Source: Fibrobacter sp. (lineage in GTDB: Bacteria; Fibrobacterota; Fibrobacteria; Fibrobacterales; Fibrobacteraceae). From it: a stretch of DNA of 62,516 bases. The notes below the pieces were generated by a model. The model ran no database searches. It was not told the DNA's origin and saw only the letters and a list, made by a program, of their open reading frames with translations. Made by a program: the position numbers and the translations under genes. Below are positions 36,194 to 46,638 of the stretch, one piece after another. Location: NCBI GenBank assembly GCA_017503015.1, contig JAFVTX010000025.1, positions 1 to 62,516 on the forward strand. Direction: 5' to 3'. Each line of letters opens with the position of its first letter. Within the stretch, counting starts at the first letter, position 1.

Positions 36194-36381
36194 ATTTCCT
36201 CGGAAAAATGCTTATTTGCTTGTACACCACTAATTTACCTTATTTTTTAGAAAAAAACACAAAAAAAGGAAAAAAGCACCTTTTTTTAGGAGGTTGGACC
36301 TTTTGCCGGGGTTTGTTTTTTGTAAATTTATCCCCGTTCGAAATTATCGAAACTTAACGTTAAACCAAACAGGAGCTCTAT

Positions 36382-38244
36382 ATGAGTCTGACTCTCAACG
36401 ACATCAAGCACAGCAAGATCAAGGCTTGGGTTGAAGAATGCATCGCAATGTGCGAACCGGACAACGTGGTTGTTGTTGACGGTTCCAAGGAAGAATATGA
36501 CGCCCTCATGCAGAAGTGTGTCAAGGCTGGCCTTGCCACTCCGCTCAAGAAGAAGGAAAACTGCTTCTTGTTCCGTTCTCTGCCGTCTGACGTGGCCCGT
36601 GTCGAATCCCGTACGTTCATCTCTTCCGTGAAGGAAGAAGACGCCGGTCCGACCAACCACTGGATCGACCCCAAGGAACTTAAGGAAACCATGAAGGGCC
36701 TCTACAAGGGTTGTATGCACGGCCGTACCATGTACGTGATTCCGTTCTGCATGGGTCCCCTCGGTTCCCCGATTTCCAAGAACGGTATCGAACTGACCGA
36801 CTCCGAATACGTCGTGCTCAACATGGACATCATGACTCGCGCCGGCAAGAAGGTCCTCGACATTTTCAATGCCGACCAGAACGCTGAATTCGTGCCCTGC
36901 CTCCACTCCGTGGGTAAGCCGCTCAACAACGGCGAAACCGACGGCGGTATCTGGCCCTGCGCTGACGTCGAACACAAGTACATCACCCAGTTCCCGGAAG
37001 AACGCCTCATCTGGTCGTACGGTTCGGGCTACGGTGGAAACGCCCTCCTCGGCAAGAAGTGCTTTGCTCTCCGTATCGCTACCGTTCTCGCTCGCGACGA
37101 AGGCTGGCTCGCCGAACACATGCTCATCCTCAAGCTCACCAACCCGAAGGGCGAAGTCAAGTACGTGACTGGCGCCTTCCCGTCTGCTTGCGGTAAGACG
37201 AACCTCGCCATGCTTATCCCCACAATCCCGGGCTGGAAGGTTGAAACCATCGGTGACGACATTGCATGGATGAAGTTTGGCAAGGATGGCCGTCTCTACG
37301 CTATCAACCCGGAAGCCGGCTTCTTCGGCGTTGCTCCGGGCACCTCTGCAGAATCCAACAAGAACGCTCTTATCTCTGCCGAAAAGAACACCATCTACAC
37401 CAACTGCGCCCTCACTGAAGACGGCGACGTCTGGTGGGAAGGCATCGGCTACCCGGCCAAGGGCAAGCTCGTTGACTGGAAGGGTCAGACCCGCGACGCT
37501 CTCCCCAAGGACAAGGCTCCCAAGGGCGAAGAAATGGCTCACCCCAACGCTCGCTTCACCGCTCCTGCCAACCAGTGCCCCTGCATTGCCAAGGAATGGG
37601 AAGATCCTGCCGGCGTGCCTATCTCTGCAATCCTCTTCGGTGGCCGTCGTCCGTCCACCATTCCTCTGGTCCACCAGTCCCTGAGCTGGAACCACGGCGT
37701 GTTCCTCGGCTCCATCGTGGGTTCTGAAATCACCGCTGCTTCCACCATCAACGCTGCTGAAGTCGGTAAGATCCGTCGCGACCCGTTCGCCATCCTCCCG
37801 TTCTGCGGCTACAACATGGGCGACTACTTCAAGCACTGGATTGAAATCGGCAAGAAGTCTACCGAAGACAAGCTTCCGAAGATCTTCTACGTGAACTGGT
37901 TCCGCAAGGATGCCAACAACGAGAAACTCCCGGGTGGCTTTATGTGGCCGGGTTACGGCGACAACAGCCGCGTGCTCGCTTGGATCTTCGACCGTTGCGA
38001 CGGTGTCGATAACGCCAAGGAAACTCCGATCGGTTACATGCCGAAGGACGGCGCCATCAATACTGAAGGCCTCGCTGACTACTACAAGGAAACTCTCCCG
38101 GAAATCACGAAGGTTGACGTGGAAGGCTGGAAGAAGGAACTCGCCGACGTTAAGGAAAACCACTATCCGAAGTTCGGCAAGCACCTCCCGAAGGAACTCT
38201 CTGAAATCATCGACATGATCCAGGATCGTTTGAATAAGGCATAA
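36382..38244 (+). CDS. pckG: Phosphoenolpyruvate carboxykinase (GTP)
   Basis: Interconverts oxaloacetate and PEP with GTP/GDP; in succinate-forming rumen bacteria it runs mainly as the CO2-fixing step from PEP to oxaloacetate. The 620 residues match the GTP class (the ATP class is about 540 and unrelated in motif). Key segments are [16 protein letters not shown] near residue 119, the P-loop [13 protein letters not shown] near 268, and [20 protein letters not shown] near 505. AGGAG is placed 6 nt before the ATG. The codon choice is strongly biased (CTC, GGC, AAG), as for a highly expressed gene. Two hairpins follow the stop (38356-38394, 38399-38424). Confidence 0.97.
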   Translation: MSLTLNDIKHSKIKAWVEECIAMCEPDNVVVVDGSKEEYDALMQKCVKAGLATPLKKKENCFLFRSLPSDVARVESRTFISSVKEEDAGPTNHWIDPKELKETMKGLYKGCMHGRTMYVIPFCMGPLGSPISKNGIELTDSEYVVLNMDIMTRAGKKVLDIFNADQNAEFVPCLHSVGKPLNNGETDGGIWPCADVEHKYITQFPEERLIWSYGSGYGGNALLGKKCFALRIATVLARDEGWLAEHMLILKLTNPKGEVKYVTGAFPSACGKTNLAMLIPTIPGWKVETIGDDIAWMKFGKDGRLYAINPEAGFFGVAPGTSAESNKNALISAEKNTIYTNCALTEDGDVWWEGIGYPAKGKLVDWKGQTRDALPKDKAPKGEEMAHPNARFTAPANQCPCIAKEWEDPAGVPISAILFGGRRPSTIPLVHQSLSWNHGVFLGSIVGSEITAASTINAAEVGKIRRDPFAILPFCGYNMGDYFKHWIEIGKKSTEDKLPKIFYVNWFRKDANNEKLPGGFMWPGYGDNSRVLAWIFDRCDGVDNAKETPIGYMPKDGAINTEGLADYYKETLPEITKVDVEGWKKELADVKENHYPKFGKHLPKELSEIIDMIQDRLNKA

Positions 38245-38355
38245 TAAGGCGAGTAAAGCGGGAACAAACTCGTTTGTTCCCATTTCCGAGCCGATATGCC
38301 TGCGCTCGTAGAGCGCAACGCTTAATCAACCTTATCTTTCCTAACGGAAATCCTT

Positions 38356-38394
38356 TAAAATCCCTGCTGCCAGCGATGGTGGCGGGGATTTTAT
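38356..38394 (+). terminator. Terminator of pckG
   Basis: AAAATCCC-tgct-GCCA-gcga-TGGtGGCGGGGATTTT. A second hairpin (GGGCTTTGTAAGCCC then TTTTT) follows at 38399-38424. Confidence 0.75.
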
Positions 38395-38454
38395 TAAAGG
38401 GGGCTTTGTAAGCCCACTTTTTATGTTACGAAAGGTGTAATAACTGCTCGTGTT

Positions 38455-38471
38455 TTTACAAAAAATGAAAT
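38455..38471. promoter_or_regulatory. Degenerate activator palindrome upstream of gltB
   Basis: TTTACAA-AAA-ATGAAAT matches TTTACAA-N3-TTGTAAA at 11 of 14 fixed positions, centred about 122 bp before the predicted start. Confidence 0.45.
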
Positions 38472-38558
38472 TTATTCCTTTTCTAAAACCGCCTTCGATT
38501 TTCCATTCTTTACATTTTCTTTCCGCTTTTTCAATAATTGGCGGGTTGTGCTGAGATT

Positions 38559-38574
38559 TGGCACGGTTTTTGCA
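38559..38574 (+). promoter_or_regulatory. Sigma-54 promoter of gltBD
   Basis: TGGCACG-GTTT-TTGCA, a full consensus match. The predicted start is near 38585, leaving a 60-nt leader before gltB. Confidence 0.88.
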
Positions 38575-38644
38575 AAGTCCTTTCGCAAAAATAGGAATAA
38601 TGCGCGGATTTGAAAATGATTCGCAAATTTAGGAAAGGACGAGT

Positions 38645-41600
38645 ATGAACGCTCAAGCTCTTTACGACCCGATGAACGAACACGACGCCTGCGGTGTCGG
38701 CCTGGTCGCCAATATTAATAACGTCGCCTCGCACCAGATTGTGCTGCAGGGCATTACCGTTTTGAAGAGGCTCATGCACCGCGGTGCAGCAGGTGGAGAC
38801 CCGGAAACCGGCGACGGTGCGGGTCTCTTACTTTCTATGCCCCACAAGTTTTTCCGCAAGTTGCACCCGGAATTGCCTGCCCGCTATGGTGTGGCGATGT
38901 TCTTTGTGGAGAATACGCTTGCGGCGGATGCCTTTGACGCGAAGATCAAGGAGATTGCCGCTGCCGAGAGCATGCCAGTGCTGAACTTCCGCGAGGTGCC
39001 GGTGAATGCCGACAAGATCGGCCGCACTGCCCGCGAGACGTTGCCGCATATCCGCCAGGTGTTCTTTGACGGGACGGCGTTTGAAAATGACGGCACGTTT
39101 GATATTAAGTTGTATGTGGTACGTCGCCTAATGGAAAAGGCCTGCAAGGGCTTGTACGTTTGCAGCTGCAGCCGCCGTAGCATCGTGTACAAGGGCCTGC
39201 TTCTGGCGAGCCAGATTGAAGGCTTCTACAAGGACTTGAACGATCTCGATTTCGAGAGCCCGATTGCCCTTGTTCACCAGCGTTATTCTACGAATACTTT
39301 CCCGACTTGGCCGCTGGCGCACCCGTTCCGCTACCTCGCTCACAACGGCGAAATCAATACTCTGCGCGGAAACCTCAACAGCCTGCGTGCCCGCGAACCG
39401 CATCTGAAGAGCGAGATTATCGGCGACGATTTGCAGAAACTTTTGCCGCTTGTTCCGGCGGGGCAGAGCGATTCGGCTAGCCTTGACAACATGTTTGAGC
39501 TCCTCGTCGCTGCGGGTCGTAGCCTTCCGCATGCGATGATGATGCTCATGCCTCAGGCCTGGGGCAAAAAACATTACCTGGGTCGCGACGTGCGTGGGTT
39601 CTTCGAATATGAATCCATGCTCATGGAGCCGTGGGATGGCCCGGCCGCCGTGGCGTTCAGCGATGGCGTAAATGCGGGTGCGATTCTCGACCGCAACGGC
39701 CTTCGTCCGGCACGTTACACTCTGTGTAAAGACGGTCTTTTCGTGATGGCCTCCGAGACGGGCGTGCTCGACCTCCGCGATGACGAGGTGGAAGAAAAGG
39801 GCCGCCTCAAGCCCGGCGAAATCATTTATTTGGATTTGGAAAATCACCGCATCTTGAAGAATGCGGAAATGAAAGCGCAGGTGGCCCGTGCCAAACCTTA
39901 CCGCCGCTGGGTTGCCGAGAACAAGATGAGCGTCCGCGGGCTCTTCAGCGAAATCAACCCGTCCGACGTGCCCGACGACATTCTGGTGCAGCAGAAGCGT
40001 TTTGGCTATTCCGCCGAAGACCTGAGCATCATTTTGCAGCCCATGGCGAAGAACGGTGCAGAGCCGATTGGCTCCATGGGTAACGATGCCGCGCTGGCTG
40101 TACTTTCGGACAAGCCGCAACCGCTGTTCAACTACTTCAAGCAACTGTTCGCTCAGGTGACTAACCCGCCGATTGACCCGATTCGCGAAGAGCTGGTGAT
40201 GAGCCTTACGACATACATCGGGAACCACGGCAACATTCTGGAAGAAACTCCGGAACAGGCTCACCTGATTAAGATTCCGCGCCCGATTGTGACGGAAGAT
40301 GAAATCCGCCGCTTTGAAAATATCGGCGACAAGGCGTTCAAGGCGAAGGTGCTCAAGATGCAGTTCCCGCTGGGCGGTGACGGTTCCGTGCTGGAGGCTG
40401 CCTTGCAGAACTTGGCCGGCGATGCCGTGCGTGCGGTGCAGGACAGCTACGATATCATCGTGCTTTCGGACAAGAACATTGACTGGGGCTACGTGCCTAT
40501 GCCTTCGCTTTTGGCGACGGCTTGCGTGAACCGTGCCCTGGTGGAAGCGGGTGTTCGCCCCGAAATCGGTTTGATCGTGCAGAGCGGTGAAGTGCGCGAA
40601 GTGATGCACTTTGCGTTGCTTCTCGGTTACGGTGCCACGGTCATCAACCCGTATCTCGCTTTCGAGAGCATTACCAACATGTGCCACAACGGCGACCTGG
40701 ATGTGGATCCGGTGACGGCTGCTGCAAATTATGTAAAGGCTGTCGATAAGGGCCTGCTGAAGATTATGTCAAAGATGGGTATTTCTACCCTCCGCAGCTA
40801 CCGCAGCGCCCAGATTTTTGAAGCCGTGGGCCTGAACCACGAACTCATCGAGAAGTTCCTGCCAGGTACGGCAAGCCGCATCGAAGGTATCGGCCTCGAA
40901 GAAATTGCCCGCGAAGTGGGCGAGCGTCAGAAGATTGCGTTTGCCGATGCAAGCAAGGTTCTGCAGTCGGGCGGCCAGTATGCGTTCCGCAAGGAAGGCG
41001 AGAAGCACCTGTGGACTCCGCAGTCGCTTGCCGCATTCCGCCAGGCGGTGCAGGGTGGCGACTATGAGAAGTTCAAGGTCTACAGCAAGCTGATTAACGA
41101 CCAGTCCGAACGTCAGGCGACTTTGCGCGGGCTCTTCAAGTTCAAGGCTGCAACGCCGATTGATATTGGCGAAGTTGAATCTCGCGAATCTATCGTGAAG
41201 CATTTTGTGGCTGGTGCCATGAGCCTGGGTTCCTTGAGCCCCGAAGCCCACGAGACTATTGCCATTGCCATGAACCGCATTGGTGCCATGAGCAACTGCG
41301 GCGAAGGTGGCGAGGACCCTGACCGCGATACTCCGGCCGCAAACGGTGATATCCGCAGTTCTGCGATTCGCCAGGTTGCCTCGGGCCGATTTGGCGTGAC
41401 CATCGACTACCTGCGTCATGCAAAGGATTTGCAGATCAAGATGGCCCAGGGCGCAAAGCCCGGCGAAGGTGGCCAGCTGCCAGCCCATAAAGTGAACGAG
41501 TTCGTGGCACGTATCCGCCATTCTATCCCGAACGTGTCTCTGATTTCTCCGCCGCCGCATCACGATATTTACTCCATCGAAGACCTGGCGCAGTTGATTT

Positions 41601-43069
41601 ATGACCTGCGCAACGCCAACCCGAAGGCCCGCGTTTCCGTGAAACTCGTGTCTGAAGTGGGCGTGGGTACAATTGCCGCGGGTGTCGCTAAAGCTCATGC
41701 CGACGTGGTACTGATTTCCGGTCACGATGGCGGTACGGGTGCATCTCCGCTTACCTCCATCAAGCATGCAGGCCTCCCGTGGGAACTCGGTATTGCCGAA
41801 GCGGAACAGACGCTGGTGCTGAACGATTTGCGCGGACGCATCAAGCTCCAGGTGGATGGCCAGCTCAAGACAGGCCGTGACGTGGTGGTGGCTGCCCTCC
41901 TCGGTGCCGAAGAATTCGGCTTTGCTACGAACCTTCTGGTAAGTCTCGGTTGCGTGATGGACCGCAAGTGCCATACGAACCAGTGCCCCATGGGTATCGC
42001 TACGCAGGATCCTGAATACCGCAAGCGTTTTGCGGGCAAGCCCGAATATGTGGAAAACTTCCTCTACTTTATTGCCGACGAAGTCCGCGAAATCCTTGCA
42101 AGCCTTGGCCTGCGTTCCCTGGCAGAGGCCTGCGGCCGTAGCGACTTGCTGGAACGGGACGAAGCTATTGCCTTCTACAAGGCGCACAACCTGGACTTCT
42201 CCAAGATTTTCAAGACCGTGGGTGGCGGCATCAAGTCCTTCGACAAGAACTTTGTGAAAGAAGAACTGGTGAACTTCGACCGTCGCGAACTGTTGCCTTT
42301 CGTGTTCAATACCCTCAAGAATGGCGAGTCCGTGGAACTTTGCACCATAGTGCACAATACCGACCGCACCGTGGGTACGGAACTTTCCGGCGAGGTGGAT
42401 GAACGCTTTGGCGTGAAGGGCCTCCCCGAAGATACCATCAAGATTCACCTGCAGGGTGTCGCGGGCCAGAGCTTCGGTGCATTCCTCGCTCCGGGTATCA
42501 CCCTCGATTTGCAGGGCGAAGCCAACGACTTTATGGGCAAGGGCCTTTCGGGCGGTAAGATTATCGTGCGCCCGCCTAGCAATGCAAGCTTCAAGGCCGA
42601 AGACAACGTGATTGCGGGTAACGTCATCGGTTATGGCGGAACTTCGGGCAAGATTTTCATCAACGGTCTCGCGGGCGAACGCTTCGGTATCCGTAACTCG
42701 GGTATGCTTTTGGTCAGCGAAGGCGTGGGTGACCACGGCTGCGAATACATGACAGGCGGTCGCGTGGTTGTGCTCGGTCGCGTGGGCGTGAACTTCGCCG
42801 CGGGTATGACAGGCGGTTTTGCCTACGTCTACGATGAGACGGGGCATTTTGACCTGAGCTGCAACGTGGATTCCGCCGACCTAGAAAGTGTGCTTCCGGG
42901 CACGGAGAGCGAAAGCGAACTGCTCGGCATCATCAATCAGCACGTTGAGGCGACGGGTAGCGAGAAGGGCAAGCGCATTCTGGAAAACTGGAACAGCGAA
43001 CGCCCGAAGTTCGTGAAGATTTTCCCGGTGGATTACAGGAACGCTTTGGCGAAGAAGGGGAGGGCATAA
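38645..43069 (+). CDS. gltB: Glutamate synthase, large subunit
   Basis: Transfers the amide nitrogen of glutamine to 2-oxoglutarate. It has 1474 residues. The N-terminal glutamine amidotransferase domain should be processed to expose the nucleophile Cys16 (NEHDACGVGLVA). The central and FMN-binding synthase domains follow (NCGEGGEDPDRD near 890, ISGHDGGTGASPL near 1028), then the 3Fe-4S cluster Cys motif CVMDRKCHTNQCPMG near 1104, and a C-terminal beta-helix domain (repeated GG-x-x-x/GVGD...). The frame is intact. It overlaps gltD by one base (TAATG). A sigma-54 promoter at 38559-38574 places it under nitrogen control together with glnN and the P-II gene. Confidence 0.97.
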   Translation: MNAQALYDPMNEHDACGVGLVANINNVASHQIVLQGITVLKRLMHRGAAGGDPETGDGAGLLLSMPHKFFRKLHPELPARYGVAMFFVENTLAADAFDAKIKEIAAAESMPVLNFREVPVNADKIGRTARETLPHIRQVFFDGTAFENDGTFDIKLYVVRRLMEKACKGLYVCSCSRRSIVYKGLLLASQIEGFYKDLNDLDFESPIALVHQRYSTNTFPTWPLAHPFRYLAHNGEINTLRGNLNSLRAREPHLKSEIIGDDLQKLLPLVPAGQSDSASLDNMFELLVAAGRSLPHAMMMLMPQAWGKKHYLGRDVRGFFEYESMLMEPWDGPAAVAFSDGVNAGAILDRNGLRPARYTLCKDGLFVMASETGVLDLRDDEVEEKGRLKPGEIIYLDLENHRILKNAEMKAQVARAKPYRRWVAENKMSVRGLFSEINPSDVPDDILVQQKRFGYSAEDLSIILQPMAKNGAEPIGSMGNDAALAVLSDKPQPLFNYFKQLFAQVTNPPIDPIREELVMSLTTYIGNHGNILEETPEQAHLIKIPRPIVTEDEIRRFENIGDKAFKAKVLKMQFPLGGDGSVLEAALQNLAGDAVRAVQDSYDIIVLSDKNIDWGYVPMPSLLATACVNRALVEAGVRPEIGLIVQSGEVREVMHFALLLGYGATVINPYLAFESITNMCHNGDLDVDPVTAAANYVKAVDKGLLKIMSKMGISTLRSYRSAQIFEAVGLNHELIEKFLPGTASRIEGIGLEEIAREVGERQKIAFADASKVLQSGGQYAFRKEGEKHLWTPQSLAAFRQAVQGGDYEKFKVYSKLINDQSERQATLRGLFKFKAATPIDIGEVESRESIVKHFVAGAMSLGSLSPEAHETIAIAMNRIGAMSNCGEGGEDPDRDTPAANGDIRSSAIRQVASGRFGVTIDYLRHAKDLQIKMAQGAKPGEGGQLPAHKVNEFVARIRHSIPNVSLISPPPHHDIYSIEDLAQLIYDLRNANPKARVSVKLVSEVGVGTIAAGVAKAHADVVLISGHDGGTGASPLTSIKHAGLPWELGIAEAEQTLVLNDLRGRIKLQVDGQLKTGRDVVVAALLGAEEFGFATNLLVSLGCVMDRKCHTNQCPMGIATQDPEYRKRFAGKPEYVENFLYFIADEVREILASLGLRSLAEACGRSDLLERDEAIAFYKAHNLDFSKIFKTVGGGIKSFDKNFVKEELVNFDRRELLPFVFNTLKNGESVELCTIVHNTDRTVGTELSGEVDERFGVKGLPEDTIKIHLQGVAGQSFGAFLAPGITLDLQGEANDFMGKGLSGGKIIVRPPSNASFKAEDNVIAGNVIGYGGTSGKIFINGLAGERFGIRNSGMLLVSEGVGDHGCEYMTGGRVVVLGRVGVNFAAGMTGGFAYVYDETGHFDLSCNVDSADLESVLPGTESESELLGIINQHVEATGSEKGKRILENWNSERPKFVKIFPVDYRNALAKKGRA

Positions 43070-44433
43070 TGCAGCAAAAAAACCGAATCGCAGACATCTA
43101 CCGCCCTGTCGAAGAGCGTGTCAAGGACAACAACGAAGTCGAACGCAAACTCACTTCGATAGAAATCATCGGCCAGGCGGAACGCTGCCACACCTGTGGA
43201 ATCCCGTTCTGCCATGGTGCGGGTTGCCCCCTCGGAAACCTCGTTCCCGAATTCAATGCGGCGATTGCTGCCGGGAATGCGGAACGCGCCTACGATATCA
43301 TCAGCAAGACGGCGTTCTTCCCGGAGTTTACGGGCCGCGTTTGTCCCGCGCTCTGCGAATCCGCCTGTACCGGCAACGTGCATAACGACCCGGTGATGGT
43401 ACGCCAGATCGAGAAGTTCATCATCGAGACCGCCTTTGAGGAAGGTCGCGTGGTGTTGCCGACGGCTGAGCCCAACGGAAAGTCTGCCGCCGTCATCGGC
43501 TCCGGTCCTTCGGGGCTGTTTGCTGCTGAGGCGTTGCGACGCAAGGGCTATGCCGTCACGGTTTTCGAGAAGCATGCGAAGGCGGGAGGCCTGCTGCGTT
43601 ACGGCATTCCGAACTGGAAGCTCGACAAGTCCATTATCGATCGGCGTATCGCCTTGCTTGAAGCAGCCGGAATCAAGTTTATCTACAATACCGAAATAGG
43701 GAAGGACATTGCGGCAGAATACGTCCACAAGAATTTTGACGAGGTGTTCATCGCCATCGGTACGCCGAACGCCCGCGACTTGAAAATCCCGGGCCGTGAA
43801 GCCGAAGGTATTTTCCTCGCTCTCGATTTTTTGCACGGTGCTGAAATGCCGGGCGAAAAGAATCCCGAAAAGTTCAGTGCCAAGGGCCGCAAGGTGTTGG
43901 TGATTGGCGGTGGCGATACGGGTAACGACTGCGTGGGCAAGGCCATCCGTGAAGGCTGCGAAAGCGTGCTCCAGGTTGAATTCATGCCCAAGCCGCCCGA
44001 GGAGCGTTCTCCGTCCACTCCGTGGCCGGATTGGCCGTATATGCTGCGCACGAGCTACGCCCAGCACGAAGGCGGTGAGCGTCGCTGGAACGTATCTTCC
44101 AAGCAGTTCATTGTGAAGGACGGTCGCGTGGCAGGCGTAGAAGCGGTTCGTGTGGAATGGGAAATGTCTCCGCAGGGCCGCCCGCTCAAGCCTGCTGAAG
44201 TCCCGAATTCTACCGAGGTCATCGATACCGACCTGGTGGTGCTCGCCATGGGATTCACCGGCGTGCCTGCCGAGGGAATCGTGAATGACCTGGGCCTACA
44301 ACTTACCCCGCGAACAGCGATTATCCCGGATCCGTCCCGACACATCTATGCGGTGGGCGACTGCGCGAACGGTGCTTCCCTGGTGGTACGCGCCATGGCC
44401 GACGCGAAGGCGAAAGTCGCGGTTCTCAAGTAA
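43069..44433 (+). CDS. gltD: Glutamate synthase, small subunit
   Basis: A 454-residue NADPH-dependent flavoprotein feeding electrons to GltB. Two 4Fe-4S Cys motifs lie at the N-terminus (CHTCGIPFCHGAGCPLGNL near residue 41; CPALCESACTGN near 95). The FAD motif GSGPSGLFAAEAL begins near 140 and the NADPH motif GGGDTGNDCVG near 280. Overlap with gltB suggests translational coupling. NADPH rather than NADH use is inferred from the family, not visible. Confidence 0.96.
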   Translation: MQQKNRIADIYRPVEERVKDNNEVERKLTSIEIIGQAERCHTCGIPFCHGAGCPLGNLVPEFNAAIAAGNAERAYDIISKTAFFPEFTGRVCPALCESACTGNVHNDPVMVRQIEKFIIETAFEEGRVVLPTAEPNGKSAAVIGSGPSGLFAAEALRRKGYAVTVFEKHAKAGGLLRYGIPNWKLDKSIIDRRIALLEAAGIKFIYNTEIGKDIAAEYVHKNFDEVFIAIGTPNARDLKIPGREAEGIFLALDFLHGAEMPGEKNPEKFSAKGRKVLVIGGGDTGNDCVGKAIREGCESVLQVEFMPKPPEERSPSTPWPDWPYMLRTSYAQHEGGERRWNVSSKQFIVKDGRVAGVEAVRVEWEMSPQGRPLKPAEVPNSTEVIDTDLVVLAMGFTGVPAEGIVNDLGLQLTPRTAIIPDPSRHIYAVGDCANGASLVVRAMADAKAKVAVLK

Positions 44434-44460
44434 CGGCTGCTGTAAACTGCCCACGGAACT

Positions 44461-46479
44461 ATGTTCAGATTTTACCGGTTCGCATGTGTTTCGACCGTGT
44501 TGAAGGTGGCCGATACCGCCTACAATACCGAAGAAATTATCAGGAGCGCGAAAATTGCTGCCTCTAACGGGGCGGCTTTTGTCGTTTTCCCGGAACTTTG
44601 CATTACGGGCTATACCTGCAGCGACTTGTTCCACCAGGAACTGCTTTTGCAGAACAGCACCCATGCGCTTGTGCGGATTGCGGACGCCTTAAAAGAAAGC
44701 GACGCCGTGATTGCGGTTGGCCTGCCTTTGCGCATATTCGGAAGGCTGTATAACTGCGCTGCCTTTGTGCAGCACGGGCGCGTTGTGGCGATTACGCCCA
44801 AGATTCACTTGCCGAACCAACGCGAATTCTACGAGAAACGCCATTTTTCGAGCGGGCGGGATTTACTGCGCGGGGCATGTGGCACTTCGGCAGGGAGTGC
44901 CGCTAGCATCGTGAAGTGTGCGATAGAAGGCGCAGGCGAAGTCCCTGTCACGAATTTTATTACTGTGAAGGGCGCGGGTTCCGAGGTTCGCATAGGCGTG
45001 GAACTCTGCGAGGACTTGTGGACACCGGCACCACCCAGCGGGGAACTTGCCCTTGCAGGCGCGAACGTCATCGTGAATCTCTCTGCAAGTGATGCGCTGG
45101 TAGGCAAGCGCGATTACCGCAGGAACTTGGTGATGAACCAGTCGGCGCGTTGCATGGCGGCCTACGTGTACGCCTCCGCCGGAGTACACGAATCTACAAC
45201 GGACATGGTCTTCAGTGGCTACCTGATGATTGCAGAAAACGGGAGCATGCTCGCCGAAAGCAAGCCTTTCTCGCGGGAAACCGAAATCGTTTATGCTGAT
45301 GTGGACGTGGAACGCCTGAATATGCAACGCCTGAGCGAAGGAAGCTTCCAGGATTTTGACAGCCGTGCTATCATTGCACGGGCGGCTACTCTTGATAACC
45401 TGCACGCATGCGAAAAGCTACAGTACCGCTATGTTTCGCCGACACCCTTTGTTCCTGGCTCGCTCGAAACTCGTGACGCTTCTTGCACCGAGATTTTCAA
45501 CATACAGTGCGCGGGGCTTGCCAAGCGCCTAGAGGCGACCCGAAGCAAGCGTGCTGTAATTGGCCTGAGCGGCGGGCTTGATTCTACGCTTGCGCTTCTT
45601 GTGGTTGCGGAAACGTTCAAGCTGTTGAACCGCCCTGCAAAAGAAATACTTGCGCTCACGATGCCTGGATTCGGGACAACACATCGCACCAGGAACAATG
45701 CAGTTGAACTCGCGAAACTCCTGGGCGTGGAACTCCGCACCGTCGATATCCAAAAGGCGTGCCTCCAGCATTTTGCCGACATCGGGCACGACCCGCAAAA
45801 GCTCGATGTGACTTACGAGAACGTGCAGGCCCGCGAACGCACGCAAATCCTGATGGATATCGCGAACAGCGAAGGCGGAATCGTCATCGGAACAGGAGAC
45901 CTCTCCGAAATTGCGCTCGGGTGGAGCACTTACAATGCCGATCACATGTCCATGTATGCGGTGAACTGCGATATTCCCAAGACGCTCGTGCGCCATATCG
46001 TAAGCTGGTATGCCGACCGCGCGACTCATAACCCGAATCAAACCGGCGCGGAATCTATCCCGGATCAAAAAGCCACGCATCTCGCCTCCAGCGACGAAGC
46101 CGCCCTTGCCGCAGTCCTCCGCGACATCCTCGACACGCCCGTCTCTCCGGAACTTTTGCCTGCCGATTCAAGCGGCCAGATTGCTCAAAAAACGGAAAGC
46201 ATTCTCGGGGCGTACGAACTGCACGATTTTTTCCTTTACCATTTTGCGAAATACGGAGCCGCTCCCGAAAAACTCCGCTACCTCGCGAAATACGCGTTCG
46301 CAAACAGGCATACTGACGAAGAAATCGACAAGGCTCTCGCTGTTTTTATCAGGCGCTTCTTTACGCAGCAATTCAAGCGCAGCTGCATTCCCGATGGCCC
46401 GAAGGTCGGAACCATCTCGCTGTCGCCCCGTGCCGACTGGCGCATGCCCAGCGATGCGAGCTGTAGTGATTGGACTTAA
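44461..46479 (+). CDS. nadE: Glutamine-dependent NAD+ synthetase
   Basis: Final NAD biosynthesis step, amidating nicotinate adenine dinucleotide with ammonia taken from glutamine. It has 672 residues. The N-terminal nitrilase-type glutaminase has Glu45 (FPELCITG), the Lys region TPKIHLPNQREFYEKRHF near 114, and Cys183 (GVELCEDLW). The C-terminal synthetase begins with the PP-loop GLSGGLDSTLALL near 366 and has GTGDLSEIALGWSTYNAD near 477. It is 27 nt after gltD and in the same direction, so it may share the sigma-54-driven transcript. Window partner: nadB. Confidence 0.96.
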   Translation: MFRFYRFACVSTVLKVADTAYNTEEIIRSAKIAASNGAAFVVFPELCITGYTCSDLFHQELLLQNSTHALVRIADALKESDAVIAVGLPLRIFGRLYNCAAFVQHGRVVAITPKIHLPNQREFYEKRHFSSGRDLLRGACGTSAGSAASIVKCAIEGAGEVPVTNFITVKGAGSEVRIGVELCEDLWTPAPPSGELALAGANVIVNLSASDALVGKRDYRRNLVMNQSARCMAAYVYASAGVHESTTDMVFSGYLMIAENGSMLAESKPFSRETEIVYADVDVERLNMQRLSEGSFQDFDSRAIIARAATLDNLHACEKLQYRYVSPTPFVPGSLETRDASCTEIFNIQCAGLAKRLEATRSKRAVIGLSGGLDSTLALLVVAETFKLLNRPAKEILALTMPGFGTTHRTRNNAVELAKLLGVELRTVDIQKACLQHFADIGHDPQKLDVTYENVQARERTQILMDIANSEGGIVIGTGDLSEIALGWSTYNADHMSMYAVNCDIPKTLVRHIVSWYADRATHNPNQTGAESIPDQKATHLASSDEAALAAVLRDILDTPVSPELLPADSSGQIAQKTESILGAYELHDFFLYHFAKYGAAPEKLRYLAKYAFANRHTDEEIDKALAVFIRRFFTQQFKRSCIPDGPKVGTISLSPRADWRMPSDASCSDWT

Positions 46480-46487
46480 TAGTTTGC

Positions 46488-46534
46488 TTTACAAAAATTG
46501 TAAAAGAATTTGTTGAATTTACAAAAATTGTAAA
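46488..46534. promoter_or_regulatory. Two activator-site palindromes upstream of dapF
   Basis: Two perfect copies of TTTACAA-AAA-TTGTAAA (46488-46504 and 46518-46534), exactly 30 bp apart, centred about 142 and 112 bp before the predicted start. The same sequence class is at 34446. Confidence 0.75.
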
Positions 46535-46611
46535 AATAATACATTGGAATATTTGCTTAAATTTGCCAAAATTAGGCAGTTTTAGACATGTTTTAACATT
46601 TTGTGTAAAAT

Positions 46612-46627
46612 TGGCACATTTTTTGCA
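46612..46627 (+). promoter_or_regulatory. Sigma-54 promoter of dapF
   Basis: TGGCACA-TTTT-TTGCA, a full match. The predicted start (about 46638) sits at the dapF ATG (46639), so the message would be nearly leaderless. Confidence 0.75.
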
Positions 46628-46638
46628 AGTTGGCAGGC

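Noticed and set aside
36294-36312. Possible sigma-54 promoter before pckG (TGGACCTTTTGCC)
   Set aside because: Wrong spacing (9) between GG and GC.
46630-46638. TTG start three codons before the dapF ATG
   Set aside because: It would lie upstream of the predicted transcript start and has no support.
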